A stretch of 64,000 bases of DNA from NCBI GenBank assembly GCA_964019415.1, contig OZ025880.1:2658813-2722812 (forward strand), written 5' to 3'. The number at the start of each line of letters is the position of its first letter. Within the stretch, counting starts at the first letter, position 1. Made by a program: the position numbers and the translations under genes. Below the pieces are notes generated by a model, which worked only from the letters and a program-made list of their open reading frames with translations, made no database searches and was not told the DNA's origin. Positions 44,181-64,000 of this stretch are shown here, in pieces. Origin of the DNA: Ianthella basta. Taxonomy: Eukaryota; Porifera; Demospongiae; Verongiida; Ianthellidae.

Positions 44181-44620
44181 CTGGGAAATCAGCAAATGCA
44201 GACAAGTCTGTGCAGACCTTAAGATTGCATGCGTCTTAGGCTGCAGCTACGATGTACCTCACTGTTACTTTTGTCATGCTGTACAATTTAACTGGACTAT
44301 TTTATTACGTATATGTGAGGTGGTGGCATATGTTTCTGGATACTAATGAATGCAGAATGTTCACTTTCTAGCCCAGTTCTTCTCAGCTAGGGCCTCTTCA
44401 GTGTAGATACCACTACAAACTGAACGTTCAAAATAATTTGCATGTGATAATATTAAATTATTGCCCAAATTATTAGCAATTTCCATACAAAGAAAAGAAA
44501 TGGATTGCACACCAACTGTATCAAAATTAAATCCAGTTTTCTTATATCATCCAAAAGCGCTTTACAATACCCACACCATACAGGTGAGACCTCAGGCTAC
44601 TATTGCTCTGCCTTGCATTA

Positions 44621-47484
<2,864 letters not shown>

Positions 47485-47499
47485 CCTCTGTTGCGTTGT

Positions 47500-48430
47500 T
47501 GTAATTTCTTTGCACACTACGTAACTCTGCAGCCTTAGTGCTTTATTTACTACACACTATACATAGTAGTGAGAAGATACATTATACACTGTTAACTGTA
47601 GCTCTACCAAGGCTCCTAATGGCCATAAAAGTACATAAGCCGATAGTGCAGTATAAGCTGATAGTGCTAATGACTGCAAAGTATGTTAGTTTTTCACATA
47701 TATATGAGAAAGTATAGCATAGTCTATGAATAATGTTATTGATCCCATGTAGACATTTATATAATACACATAATGTGCCATGATTGTACATTATTTGCAT
47801 TCAAGTATTGTATAATTATACAATGACAATTTGAACTGCATGCCTGCCAGCTTACCAAACCATGGTCCCGTGTACCTGATATGTCTTGCAGTATTGCACA
47901 ATAATAATTAGCTTGTGGAGATATTCGGGCTGGATGTGAGACTACCCAAACCAGTTACAACAGCTAAACTTGAGCCCATCAATGCATGCTTGAATATTGA
48001 GACACTGTGTTTACTTGAAAATGATCACTAACTCTCCAAGTTCTAGATCCTTATGCCTAATCTACGTAACGTATGCGTACTTGATCATTTGTGCCAGTGA
48101 ATGTTCAGAGAAGTACTTTGAGCTTCATCATATCACTTTGCAATTGGCTATGTACAACACGCAAGTTAAGCCAGAGCCATTGCATACTTAGACAAATTGT
48201 TGTATGTGTATGGCCAACCGTATATGGCTAAACTTGGAAAAGCCGGATCGAAGTTCTGACAATTCCAGTTTTATGGCATTGTGCATCTGATTGTGCATTA
48301 TACCACCACGTGCAAACTTCACCACATTTGGTACTCTATAATTATCCCATGTGAACTACACCAGTGCAAGGAAATAGTGCCACATATATAGCTATACATC
48401 CCTGGTGGTGCACAGATGAGCTGGTCAACT
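47500..48430. other. intergenic between CD225 copies
   Basis: 47485-47530 matches the region just upstream of CD225 protein 2's start codon (51639-51690), so it is probably promoter. The rest is AT-rich with no recognised gene. Confidence 0.4.
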
Positions 48431-48439
48431 GCTTACTGG

Positions 48440-48502
48440 TGAATATTTAGTGTTACGCCACCTCCACCTCCAGTGGCACCATAGGTAGGTGGAATGGAGC
48501 CT
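48440..48502 (-). pseudogene. orphan CD225 exon 2
   Basis: Homologue of exon 2 of CD225 protein 2 (50901-50831), encoding GSIPPTYGATGGGG. A small deletion changes the exit phase, so it no longer joins the CD225 exons. Splice sites are kept. No exons 3-4 of its own are found, so it is a leftover of a tandem duplication. Confidence 0.6.
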
Positions 48503-48569
48503 AGAGAGGGAAAATTGGTACCATGTATGTGTATAGTTATATTATGTGATTTTGAAAGGCAAAAGGTTA

Positions 48570-48996
48570 CCTAATGAACTTGGAGGCCAGACACCACATG
48601 TTGAAGTGAGCTGATAATGCTAATGGTTAGGTTGTAGTACTAGCTGTGTACAGTAGTCTTAAGCTCCATGTTGAAATTGGCAGCTTATAGTGTTCTAAGA
48701 CGCATATGCATTATGGACATGCACTAAGGTTTGTATGCAAGGCACTCATTGACCCTTAATCTGTATGTAGAAGGCTACAATGTGTACAGGTGTTTCCCAT
48801 TAATCAGTCACGAAAGACCACTGATTATTATGCATGATATTAATATCACATATTAAAGTACTGCTTAAGGTTGATCCATGCAGTGTACATCTGATCGAAT
48901 CAACTCTTTTGATACATAATTATATATTATATGTAGTCAAACTCAAATTATGCATGCTTGACAGCACATTCACTCGTGCAAATGCATGAGTGAATT
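48570..48996. repeat. segmental repeat in the CD225 cluster, copy 1
   Basis: 427 bp repeated at 52845-53125 plus 53686-53830, where the second copy is split by an insertion. Shared words: gctgataatgctaatggttagg, gttgatccatgcagtgtacat, atgcatgcttgacagcacattc. It lies downstream of protein 2 here and downstream of protein 3 there. Confidence 0.75.
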
Positions 48997-49140
48997 GCAA
49001 AAGAAGTTGCTGATGCACAGTTACTGTCCTATGTTACACAGCTGCACTAACTCCAATCACAACACACAAGTTATCACATTTGGGACGCTGCTGACATATA
49101 GTACAGTTACTGTCCCATGTTACACAGTTGCACAGATACT

Positions 49141-49543
49141 CTAGTGCTGTAAGGCTGTGCTAACTCCAATCAAAACACACACTGCAACAAAAACTGCAAT
49201 TCCGACAATCAGGCCAACGATATTCACAGTCTTTGCCGTACTTGCAGCTGACAGTGCTTCTTCATATGCTCCAGCTTCATAAGCATTAGACGCCTGCAAG
49301 GGAATATTCCAATGACTAATGAATGTCATTAGTAGAAACGGAAACTGCACACAGGTATTGTTCACTACTACACACAGGTAGTGCATACAGCTATCCACAA
49401 TACTGAAATACAATCATTAGTATGGAATAATCTGGGAATTACAATTATAGCAACATACTTAGTGATCAGCATAAGTATACAGATATACATTTAACATGTA
49501 ATTTAGCAATTAGCAAGGTGTGTGTGTGTGTGTGTGTGTGTTT

Positions 49544-49605
<62 letters not shown>

Positions 49606-49640
49606 TGTGCGTGCGTGTGTGTGTGTGTGTACGTGTGCGC

Positions 49641-49701
<61 letters not shown>

Positions 49702-51638
49702 ATTGTGTTAACCCTGAGGCTGTAGATGATGGCAATCAAACCAATGGGCAATGAGCAGAAGACAGTTGTCATGATGGACCACGCCAGGTAGGTGTTTACA
49801 GGTGCCATGGGTGCTGTTCGTCGGGCAACAGGTTGAGGTGCTCCAATAACAACCTGCAAACACAACCGGGAGGAGGGGCCGAGAAGGGAGAATCAATAAC
49901 AGAGGTGTCTGGTCTACTACTACTGCAAGCTGCTCAGCATAATGCCTGAGTTGCACATACGTGACTGTACAACACAATATACAGTCAATGCTTGTATAAA
50001 TGTAACTTGGATAAAAGTGGGCATATTGCACTTCTGAAAGTGCTTATTTACAGAGCAGGCAATTTTCAGTGCAGGTGGGCAGCAATCTTGTACCCAGACC
50101 ATTCTTTATAATCAGTGTGAACGTGAATAACAGACTGCACAAACACTATTCTTATTAGTCTTTCATAAACCAGGTGGGAGGGAGGTGGGACACACTAAAT
50201 ACTCGCATAATTGAATGTAAAGATGGCAGATATTGCCACTTCAGAATAAGGCTCCTTGTTAGTGAAATACTTAGCCATTTAAATTATATACAAAGATTGC
50301 AAAACTTGATTCTTATCCTAAAGAAAGATAGCAGGGCTTCTAGATGCACTATGCAAAAGCAATAACACGTACACTCCCTCTCTATGGTTGAAATCCAGAG
50401 CCACTACAAGATAGTTTCACATTATGTGATGCACACTGGAAGCTCCATGCACCTATATACATATGCTGTAGTAAAATACATATACTGGGTGCATGGTGGA
50501 CCATGCTGTACGAGGTAAGTGTTTGAGGGAACCGTGGGGGCTGTCTGAGGTGAGCCAACCTGTATGTGTTACGCATGCAAAGGGGGGGGGGGGGGGGGGG
50601 GTTGTGTAGCATCATATGCATGTATGTACAGTTGATCATTGCACCATGAATATAAAATGTCATGCAAGCACCTACAGCTATACTCATACATTGCGCAGCT
50701 AATTCCACTGTGATCTTATTATAATTTAATGCTGATCGGCTATATTAAGAAAGATGGTATATATTGCATATTCCTTAGCTAATAGCTATACATCACAGGT
50801 GGTGCATAGATGAGCTGGTCAACTGCTTACTGGTGAATATCCAGTGTTGCACTGTCCTCCACCTCCACCTCCAGCGGCACCATAGGTAGGTGGAATGGAG
50901 CCTAGAAAGGGAAGATTGGTACCATGCATGTGTATGGTTATATTATGTGATTTTGAAAGGCAAAAGGGAACTATCTAGCCTCCTGACGTCTACTTCAACT
51001 TGCTGCTGACCTCTTGACCCACATCCAAAAGCAGGTTACTGTGTACCATATAGCCAGAAATGTTTGTGAGGCATTAAGTTTTGAAGTTTATGGTTTTGGC
51101 AAGAATCTGCAAACATTATATCTGCTAAAGGTATTGCTATACGTATTATCAGTATAAAATAATAATATGTTCAGTAAACTGCAATCTTTAAATCCACAAA
51201 CTTCATTTTTGCATTACTAATCGTAGAATATAATCACCGCAAACATTTCTGGCTATACGGTATGTTTTGTGTACATGGCAGTTAGTCTTGCATAGCAGGA
51301 CATGGTCTATAACACAGAACTGCAGTCTGACTATGTGAAACTGCATGGCAGTATTATGGCCTAGATAATAAACGGTAGTATTGTGCATCTTATGAATCTA
51401 CCAGCACAGTATACTGGAAACTGTTTACATAATTACACCATTCACATAATTATGTATACCTATCTTAGACGAATGTTATAGCAAAAATTGTATAGTGGAA
51501 AGTTTCATGTCACTGTGCAGCTGCAGATCAATGTGCTCACATTTGCAAGCATATATATTACATGTGTATTCCCTGAGAATAAGTCATATCCTTACCTGCA
51601 GCCTCCTTGAGCTGTCTGGGAGAGAACTGGTTGCTCAT
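49141..51638 (-). CDS. CD225/dispanin protein 2 (4 exons, 135 aa)
   Basis: Exons 51638-51596, 50901-50831, 49853-49713, 49293-49141; phases close at 136 codons. Exon 1 gives MSNQFSPRQLKEAA. Exon 2 is a Gly/Pro-rich linker. Exons 3 and 4 carry the CD225 domain: YLAWSIMTTVFCSLPIGLIA as first membrane helix, the conserved YSLR-ASNAYEAGAYEEAL loop, and a second helix (NIVGLIVGIAVFVAVCVLIG). Short dispanins of this shape sit in plasma or endosomal membranes and affect fusion or receptor trafficking; the specific role is unknown. Near-identical exons 3 and 4 in protein 3 show recent duplication. A (CA)n array starts within 10 bp of the exon 3 donor. Confidence 0.85.
49518..49700. repeat. (GT)n microsatellite in CD225 protein 2 intron 3
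   Basis: Interrupted dinucleotide array (TTTGGT, GTACGTGTGC). On the gene's strand it is (CA)n beginning just after the donor at 49712. Confidence 0.9.
50582..50600. repeat. poly(G) tract
   Basis: About 19-20 consecutive G in the second intron of CD225 protein 2 (C tract on the gene strand). Length may be unreliable in assembly. Confidence 0.8.
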
Positions 51639-51639
51639 C

Positions 51640-52840
51640 CTTCAAACATTGGACTGTTGTTAATTCTGCACACTCTCACTATCTTTGTAGCTTCTGTGTG
51701 ACCTTCAGTATACACTCTGCTGATGTATATACACATAGCATTTGGTTTCCAAATGAACTTGAAAGCAAAACACACAAATTGTGCACTGATAGTACTAATT
51801 ACATAAATGTAGTGTAGCTGATAGAGTAAGTATGTGTACATTGTATGCATTTGGTTGACTTCATAGTTCTATGTGTGCACATGGAACTATAGTATTAACT
51901 AGTGTATATAAGAATTCCTTTAGAAATGAAAGAGATTTAGGAATTGCCAGCAGAAAAAGCATAGAAACATGCAACATTAACCCAACACTGTGATAAACCA
52001 CATTCCGTGAAGTTTGCTCTAGCTGCATTTCTAATTTTCTTGTAACTACATGAGACTAGCTAACTGTACGTATGAGTGTGTAAGTGCATTTTGCGCCATT
52101 ATGATACTCATTTTATGGACTTACAATTAATGATCTAGACTATGGATCACAGATATGTACACATGGATGCATTGAGTTGCTAATATAAATAATTATGAAT
52201 GTATAAATAATATTTTTGTACTTTGTATGGCATGTACAGTATTCATTAGATTAGATTCTGAAACTATTCATACTTTGATGAAATCCACTGTACATGTAAG
52301 TTGCAACTCTTGCTGCATCTCATCCAACTTGGGAAAGGGTAACTTCCACTGTTTACTTTACCTCCAAGCACATTCTGTATTGCACAACTATGCAACACAT
52401 ACATCCCAGTACTGTACACTACTAGGAGCTAAAGAAATGAATCTGTGATAAACAATTGTATATATAATATCCAAATATTGCAATAGATCCTATGCAGTTC
52501 AATTTCATTACCTTACACGAAGCTATATCCTGAGGTACAGGTTTAGTTTGATTCCTACAGTAACCATTGTATTGCTTTCTTTTTCTTTGCATACATGTAA
52601 TGTAGCTATAGGTTGTTATGCAGCTGCTGCCACCACCACCACACAATGTACGAGCCGTATGTGCATGCACCCTATGCAGTAAATGCTAGGAACAGATCAT
52701 GATGGAAGGAACAACACCACTGTACCAGTCCGGTTCCCTTGTTGGGCTGTTGTAACTAAGCTCTGCACACTCTCACTAGCTTCTGTGTACATGTGATCTT
52801 TAAAGTATTCTGCTTCATATGAACACATAATGATTGTAGG
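51640..52840. other. upstream region of CD225 protein 2
   Basis: AT-rich, no gene recognised. 52700-52860 resembles 51600-51760 (tctgcacactctcact, agcttctgtgt), so it is a decayed copy of the exon 1 and promoter region of protein 2, without a usable start codon. Confidence 0.45.
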
Positions 52841-52844
52841 TACA

Positions 52845-53830
52845 AGGTTTCCTAATAAACTTGGAAGCAAGACACCACGAGTTAAAGTTAGCTGATAATG
52901 CTAATGGTTAGGTTGCAGTACTAGATGTGTACAGTAGTCTTAAGCTCCATGTTGCAATTGGCAGCTTATAGTGTTCTAAGACCCATATGCATTATGGACA
53001 TGCACTTATGTTTGTATGCAAGGCACTCATTGATCCTTAATCTGTATGTAGAAGGCTACTGTGTTGTGCAGGTATTTCCCAATAATCAGTCAAGAAAGAC
53101 TGCTGATTGTTATGCATGATACTAGGCATACGCTAAGCGCATAAGAAATGCCTCGCAGCATGAATAGTACGTGGCCAGTAGACAAGTGTATTGTGATGTT
53201 ACAGACAGGAGCTGTCTTAGTAGCCAAGCACCTTGTTTGTTACTGCCAAAGCTCCTCAAGCCTGGACTGCCGCTGCTCGTCCGTCGCCGACGCCAGTAGC
53301 CTTGCGCCATTCCGCCGCATTCGCTTCTAGTATGGCATATCTTTGCCCAGCTGTCTCCGTATCAAGTCTTGCAGCGTGGCCCCTTCGGCGTGTTGGACGC
53401 AGCCGCGTCGTTGCCATTCCCATCTGCTCTCCTTCTGCGGCCCTCTTCCGCGGGAGCATGCCGGCAAAGATGAGCGGCCGAACAGGAGCAGAATCACCCA
53501 TTGAAAAGACGAGCCGTCACGTGACGGAGTCACATGCGCAGTCACGTGTCGTGCGATACAAACTTCGGATATATCGCAGAGGCTCGAATCATAGATAGAG
53601 GAAGAACTATCTATCTATGCTCGAATAGACAGCGATCAATGGCCTCGCTTCGCTCGCTTACGCTCGCCGCTCGGCAATTAATATCACATATCAAAGTACT
53701 CCTCAAGGTTGATCCATGCAGTGTACATCTGATCGAATCAATTCCTTTGATACATATAATTATTATGTAGTCAAACTCAAATTATGCATGCTTGACAGCA
53801 CATTCACTCATGCAAATGCATGAGTGAGAG
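52845..53830. repeat. segmental repeat in the CD225 cluster, copy 2 (split)
   Basis: Left part 52845-53125 and right part 53686-53830 together match 48570-48996. The interruption of about 560 bp is annotated separately. Confidence 0.75.
53126..53685 (-). mobile_element. GC-rich insertion splitting the segmental repeat
   Basis: About 560 bp, much richer in GC and CpG than its surroundings. A minus-strand frame (53501-53256) encodes a basic stretch: MGDSAPVRPLIFAGMLPRKR, then TAGQRYAILEANAAEWRKAT, which recalls the Arg/Glu-rich repeats found in some Helitron-type proteins. That comparison is weak. The right end (CGCTCGGCAATTA) resembles 40510-40523 in a FUZ intron. Class not determined. Confidence 0.5.
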
Positions 53831-54346
53831 ACAAAACGATACTGAATAAGCCTGAATAGCCAGGTAAAGATCAGTCGTGCATGCATGATTGGTTAAATTA
53901 AATTCACACTAACCAAGGAATAACGATCTTACAGACTTTGCGTCAGCCTTCAGCTATATATATATTGCACCTTTGTATCATCACTACATACAGTACGAAA
54001 TATTAATATATGGCCAAATTTAAACGGAGCACACTCTCAGAGCTCATTTAGCTTAAAGAAGTAATCAGCCACTATCTTAATTATGCTGAATGCATCTCAT
54101 CCATCTGTTGTGCACTCTGTCAGATTTGGTTCTAACTAGAGAAAGGCAACTTGACCGGCCACTCAACATGATTTGTAGAGTAGTTCTTTCACTACATGTA
54201 AGTACATGGACACAGGAGAAAACAAATCCAATTACAACTGAGATATAGGATATCAAGTAACCATACATAACTGTAGAAGTGATATGTAGTAGAGTTAAGT
54301 ATCACTATGTCATGTTGCTGACGCATGGTACAGTTACTGTCCTATG

Positions 54347-57096
<2,750 letters not shown>

Positions 57097-57412
57097 ACTC
57101 AATCTAGCTAACGTAACAACCAACAGCTCTAACTTAACAGCCAACAGAGTACACGTGTCGAGTCCCCGGTTTGCTGAGAAGGGTCGATCATGTGATATAC
57201 ACATACAGAAAGTTGGGGAATACCCAGCCGCAGAGCCCGCCATGGCACACACGTGCACTTTACACGTTGGTTTCCAACGCAACAGGTGTGAGATGTGGAA
57301 TTAACATCTCCGCACACACAATAGAGAATTACATAATTTCATAGCACCAGTCGCTGTCACAAAACCGAAAAACCGCTAATATACTACAACCAGACAGTCC
57401 TAAGGTGTTGAT

Positions 57413-61606
<4,194 letters not shown>

Positions 61607-62064
61607 GTTCTTTCTTGTCTTTGGGGACTCCGCTACACGACCACTAGTGAACACGTGATCTGACGTGACGTCACGTTGTCCAAAAATGGTCACGGATTAA
61701 CAGCAATTAACCCTTCTGAACGGAAGTAAAAGGGTTAACGGATTGCAACACATTGCCATGGAAATCCACTCCGCAGAAACAGTGTGAAGCCCCTCACTGT
61801 AGCTACAGTGAACCACATAAAGAAGCCTCGCACCGTGGCACGAACTGCCCTTCACCAGATTTATACCGAAGAGCTTGTCCCCTGAAGTAAGTCCAGGACG
61901 CTTATTGTTCCTCTGCTGGGACAGCTGCTAGTTGTGTCTAGTTAGCTGCCGGGGCGTGACTGGTGTGCATTGCAGTGATACGGCATGTTAAGTCGTGTGC
62001 TACTCTCCCACCATCCTTACAGGTTGCACTCTAACGCCTAGATCACACTGGAGGAAATGTTGTG
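61607..62064. promoter_or_regulatory. bidirectional promoter region, ARPC2 / ankyrin gene
   Basis: 458 bp between divergent start codons. CpG-containing, with tgacgtgacgtcacg at 61661-61675, which includes the CRE-type palindrome TGACGTCA. For the plus gene, a donor (GTAAGT at 61887) and acceptor (CTTACAG ending 62022) could define a 5' UTR intron. Confidence 0.5.
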
Positions 62065-64000
62065 ATGCACAAGGCTTCCGTCGGTACGTTACAGCAACAG
62101 GCCTTCACGGCACAGAAGGAGGCGAGCGCCTTCTTCGAGAGGTTCGACCGTACGGACACAAAAGCGGACCTCTATCATGCAGGAGCTCACAGAAGCGTAG
62201 ACTGGCTGCTTTCCGAAAGCGATGACGGCAACAATCGCGATGGGCTTCTCCGAGGCCTGCCTCAGTTTGGAGTGAACGAGAACCTTGTCCTTCTTGTTCC
62301 GCACAAGGTCACTGAAGCTCTTTCTCTTGCAGAGTTCCACCAGATCGCGAGGGAGCTTGTGATTGGCATCTACGTGTTTAACCAGCTGCCCTCGCTCAAG
62401 TTCGAGACCTGTCATGACTCGACCTCCTCCTGCTTCCTGCCCTCAGCTTACACCAACACTCTCACCGGGCAGACCCTCCTGTCTGTGGGCTACTGCATTG
62501 AAAGCCTGCTGCATGGTGCTTCCATCCCTGTGGAGAAGCACAGCAAGGCCAATGAGCTGTGGCGGGGTATGAGTGTCAAGAGTGACCCAATAGAAGTGCT
62601 TAGAGAGGCTGGCCTGGTGGATGTTACACAGGATCCTGAACTAGGAGAAGATCTTTACAAGGAACCAGAACCTTACTTTCCACGATATCCTGCCATTGGA
62701 GTGGACCATGAGCTAGCAGATAGGGACATTCCTCATCGACCCACCACTGGAGAACGCCATGCAGCTGATCTGTGGGCAGCCAGTACCAATGCCTTTCTCA
62801 AGTTCTTGAAGCAAATAAGCTTCTCCCTTGTGTTTGACCCACGAGACATTCAACAGCACAAGAACCTCTTCCTGCTAAACCCACAGTGGGATGTGGAGAC
62901 GGACTTTGCAGATGCCAAGGGAGAAGTTGACCAGGAAGGAACTTGCAGCCTCCAACGATATTTTCAAAAGCAGAGAGAATTCATTCGTTCCAAGCTGGCC
63001 CTAAAGTCATCAATCCAGCACGATCTGGACCTCCTGCAGTTTATCTCAGCTCTAGTGCTGCTGCTGGTGACCTTGAAGAAACAGCACAGAGTCATTGCGT
63101 TGTCAACCCTCTTGCCGAGTTTCAGCCCAGACAGGCTGCATACAGAGAAGGACATCCCTCCGCTTGTTCCTTCGGACAACTCGGTGTGGAGTGTGCGAAC
63201 AGAAAAGCAGCCGTATGCATTGCTCAACAGTGGCATCAAGATGTACAAGCAACGACAGGAAGTCCTCCCACTGCCAGATGAGCTAGCAGAGCAGTACAGT
63301 CAGCTGGTCCAGAAAGCCAGGGAGAGCAATCTTACACAGGAAGAAGACTTTGCTCTAAATGGTACAGTTACAATTAACAGCCACAAATACTGTTTGTTGC
63401 AGTTTGCTCTGGAGGAGTTCTACCCCAAGTCACCACGTGTGCCCCCCTTTATCCATGCAATGATGCAAGAGCTGCGACTATGCAGTCAGCGCTTGCAACC
63501 TCTCAATGAAATACGGATACAGGAATTTCTGTACAAGCCCCTTGGTCCGAAGAAGGCGTACAAGCTGAAGGGAGTGAGCCTTGCCATCCAGGCCTGTGTG
63601 GAGAGGGGGCTGGTGGCACCTGTAGCCTCTTTGCTCAAACGGTGCACAGTCACACGCCTGAACAAGGCAACTGAGGAAGGCTTGACGCTTCTCCACACTG
63701 CAGCTCTTCATGCAAAAGACACCATTTTGGAACAGCTCCTGAGAGCAGAAGCAGACCCTGCGATTAACTGGCAGAGACCAAACGGGTCCCCTGAGCAGGA
63801 AACAGGAGTTGTACACCTTGCGACTAGATCTGGCCATACCGATTCACTCTTCTGTCTCCTTCAAGCCGGCTGCTCCCTCACTGATACAGATGGCCAAGGG
63901 TGGGCTCCCATTCATTATGCAGCCTACTACAACTATCAGAGTGTCCTGAAATTCCTTCTGCACCACCATCCAGAAAGCATCGAGGCTGTAACAGCTGACA
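62065..64000 (+). CDS. large ankyrin-repeat protein, N-terminal 645 codons (partial)
   Basis: One frame is open from ATG 62065 (MHKASVGTLQQQAFTAQKEA) to the end of the window without a stop or needed intron. Residues 1-500 form a region I cannot assign (for example FFERFDRTDTKADLYHAGAH, LPQFGVNENLVLLVPHKVTE). It contains one hydrophobic stretch (LLQFISALVLLLVTL, near 330), amphipathic rather than clearly transmembrane. From about 560, ankyrin repeats appear: TLLHTAALHAKDTILEQLLR, VVHLATRSGHTDSLFCLLQAG, PIHYAAYYNYQSVLKFLL. No signal peptide. Probably a cytosolic scaffold; function unknown. The repeats continue past the window edge. In-frame ATGs before 62065 are not seen in the spliced-leader region, supporting this start. 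Confidence 0.8.
   Translation, partial: MHKASVGTLQQQAFTAQKEASAFFERFDRTDTKADLYHAGAHRSVDWLLSESDDGNNRDGLLRGLPQFGVNENLVLLVPHKVTEALSLAEFHQIARELVIGIYVFNQLPSLKFETCHDSTSSCFLPSAYTNTLTGQTLLSVGYCIESLLHGASIPVEKHSKANELWRGMSVKSDPIEVLREAGLVDVTQDPELGEDLYKEPEPYFPRYPAIGVDHELADRDIPHRPTTGERHAADLWAASTNAFLKFLKQISFSLVFDPRDIQQHKNLFLLNPQWDVETDFADAKGEVDQEGTCSLQRYFQKQREFIRSKLALKSSIQHDLDLLQFISALVLLLVTLKKQHRVIALSTLLPSFSPDRLHTEKDIPPLVPSDNSVWSVRTEKQPYALLNSGIKMYKQRQEVLPLPDELAEQYSQLVQKARESNLTQEEDFALNGTVTINSHKYCLLQFALEEFYPKSPRVPPFIHAMMQELRLCSQRLQPLNEIRIQEFLYKPLGPKKAYKLKGVSLAIQACVERGLVAPVASLLKRCTVTRLNKATEEGLTLLHTAALHAKDTILEQLLRAEADPAINWQRPNGSPEQETGVVHLATRSGHTDSLFCLLQAGCSLTDTDGQGWAPIHYAAYYNYQSVLKFLLHHHPESIEAVTAD

Overview
The window looks like nuclear DNA of an early-branching animal, most likely a demosponge. 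The support is: intron-rich genes with GT-AG (twice GC-AG) introns; animal-type genes (a receptor tyrosine kinase, the planar-polarity effector FUZ, the Arp2/3 subunit ARPC2, CD225/dispanin proteins); a Penelope-like retroelement; many (CA)n arrays and small hairpin repeats; and a lineage-type tandem family that I cannot assign to any named family. The taxon is inference. All gene models were built by eye from splice sites, phase continuity and protein similarity.

Layout. 1-2 kb: first exon of a secreted beta-helix-type protein on the minus strand. 2.1-7.4 kb: a dead copy of the tandem family, split by a 3.6-kb insertion carrying a decayed Penelope-like element and by a second insertion of about 0.86 kb. 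7.4-25.6 kb: the tandem array, with four intact two-exon genes (A +, B -, C +, D +) for proteins of 501-503 residues, each with a signal peptide, a glycosylated Cys-containing ectodomain and about seven membrane segments. At least five broken copies, a pogo-like DNA transposon and a stray duplicated kinase exon lie among them. 26.2-36.4 kb: a 22-exon receptor tyrosine kinase (-). 36.8-44.2 kb: a 12-exon FUZ gene (+), divergent from the kinase. 44.6-57.1 kb: three CD225/dispanin genes (-) with an orphan exon and duplicated flanks. 57.4-61.6 kb: ARPC2 (-, 10 exons). 62.1 kb to the window end: the start of a large ankyrin-repeat protein (+), divergent from ARPC2.

The single-copy genes (FUZ, ARPC2, kinase) have lengths and exon phases that close exactly, so they are well supported. 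They do not form an operon or pathway together. The two divergent pairs (kinase/FUZ and ARPC2/ankyrin) each have start codons about 450 bp apart and probably share promoter regions.

The most unusual content is the 7TM-like array. Its members keep ectodomain and membrane core nearly constant and vary mainly in loops. They are duplicated with about 0.5 kb of upstream DNA, in both orientations, and are surrounded by fragments at every stage of decay. I find no similarity to a named receptor family.
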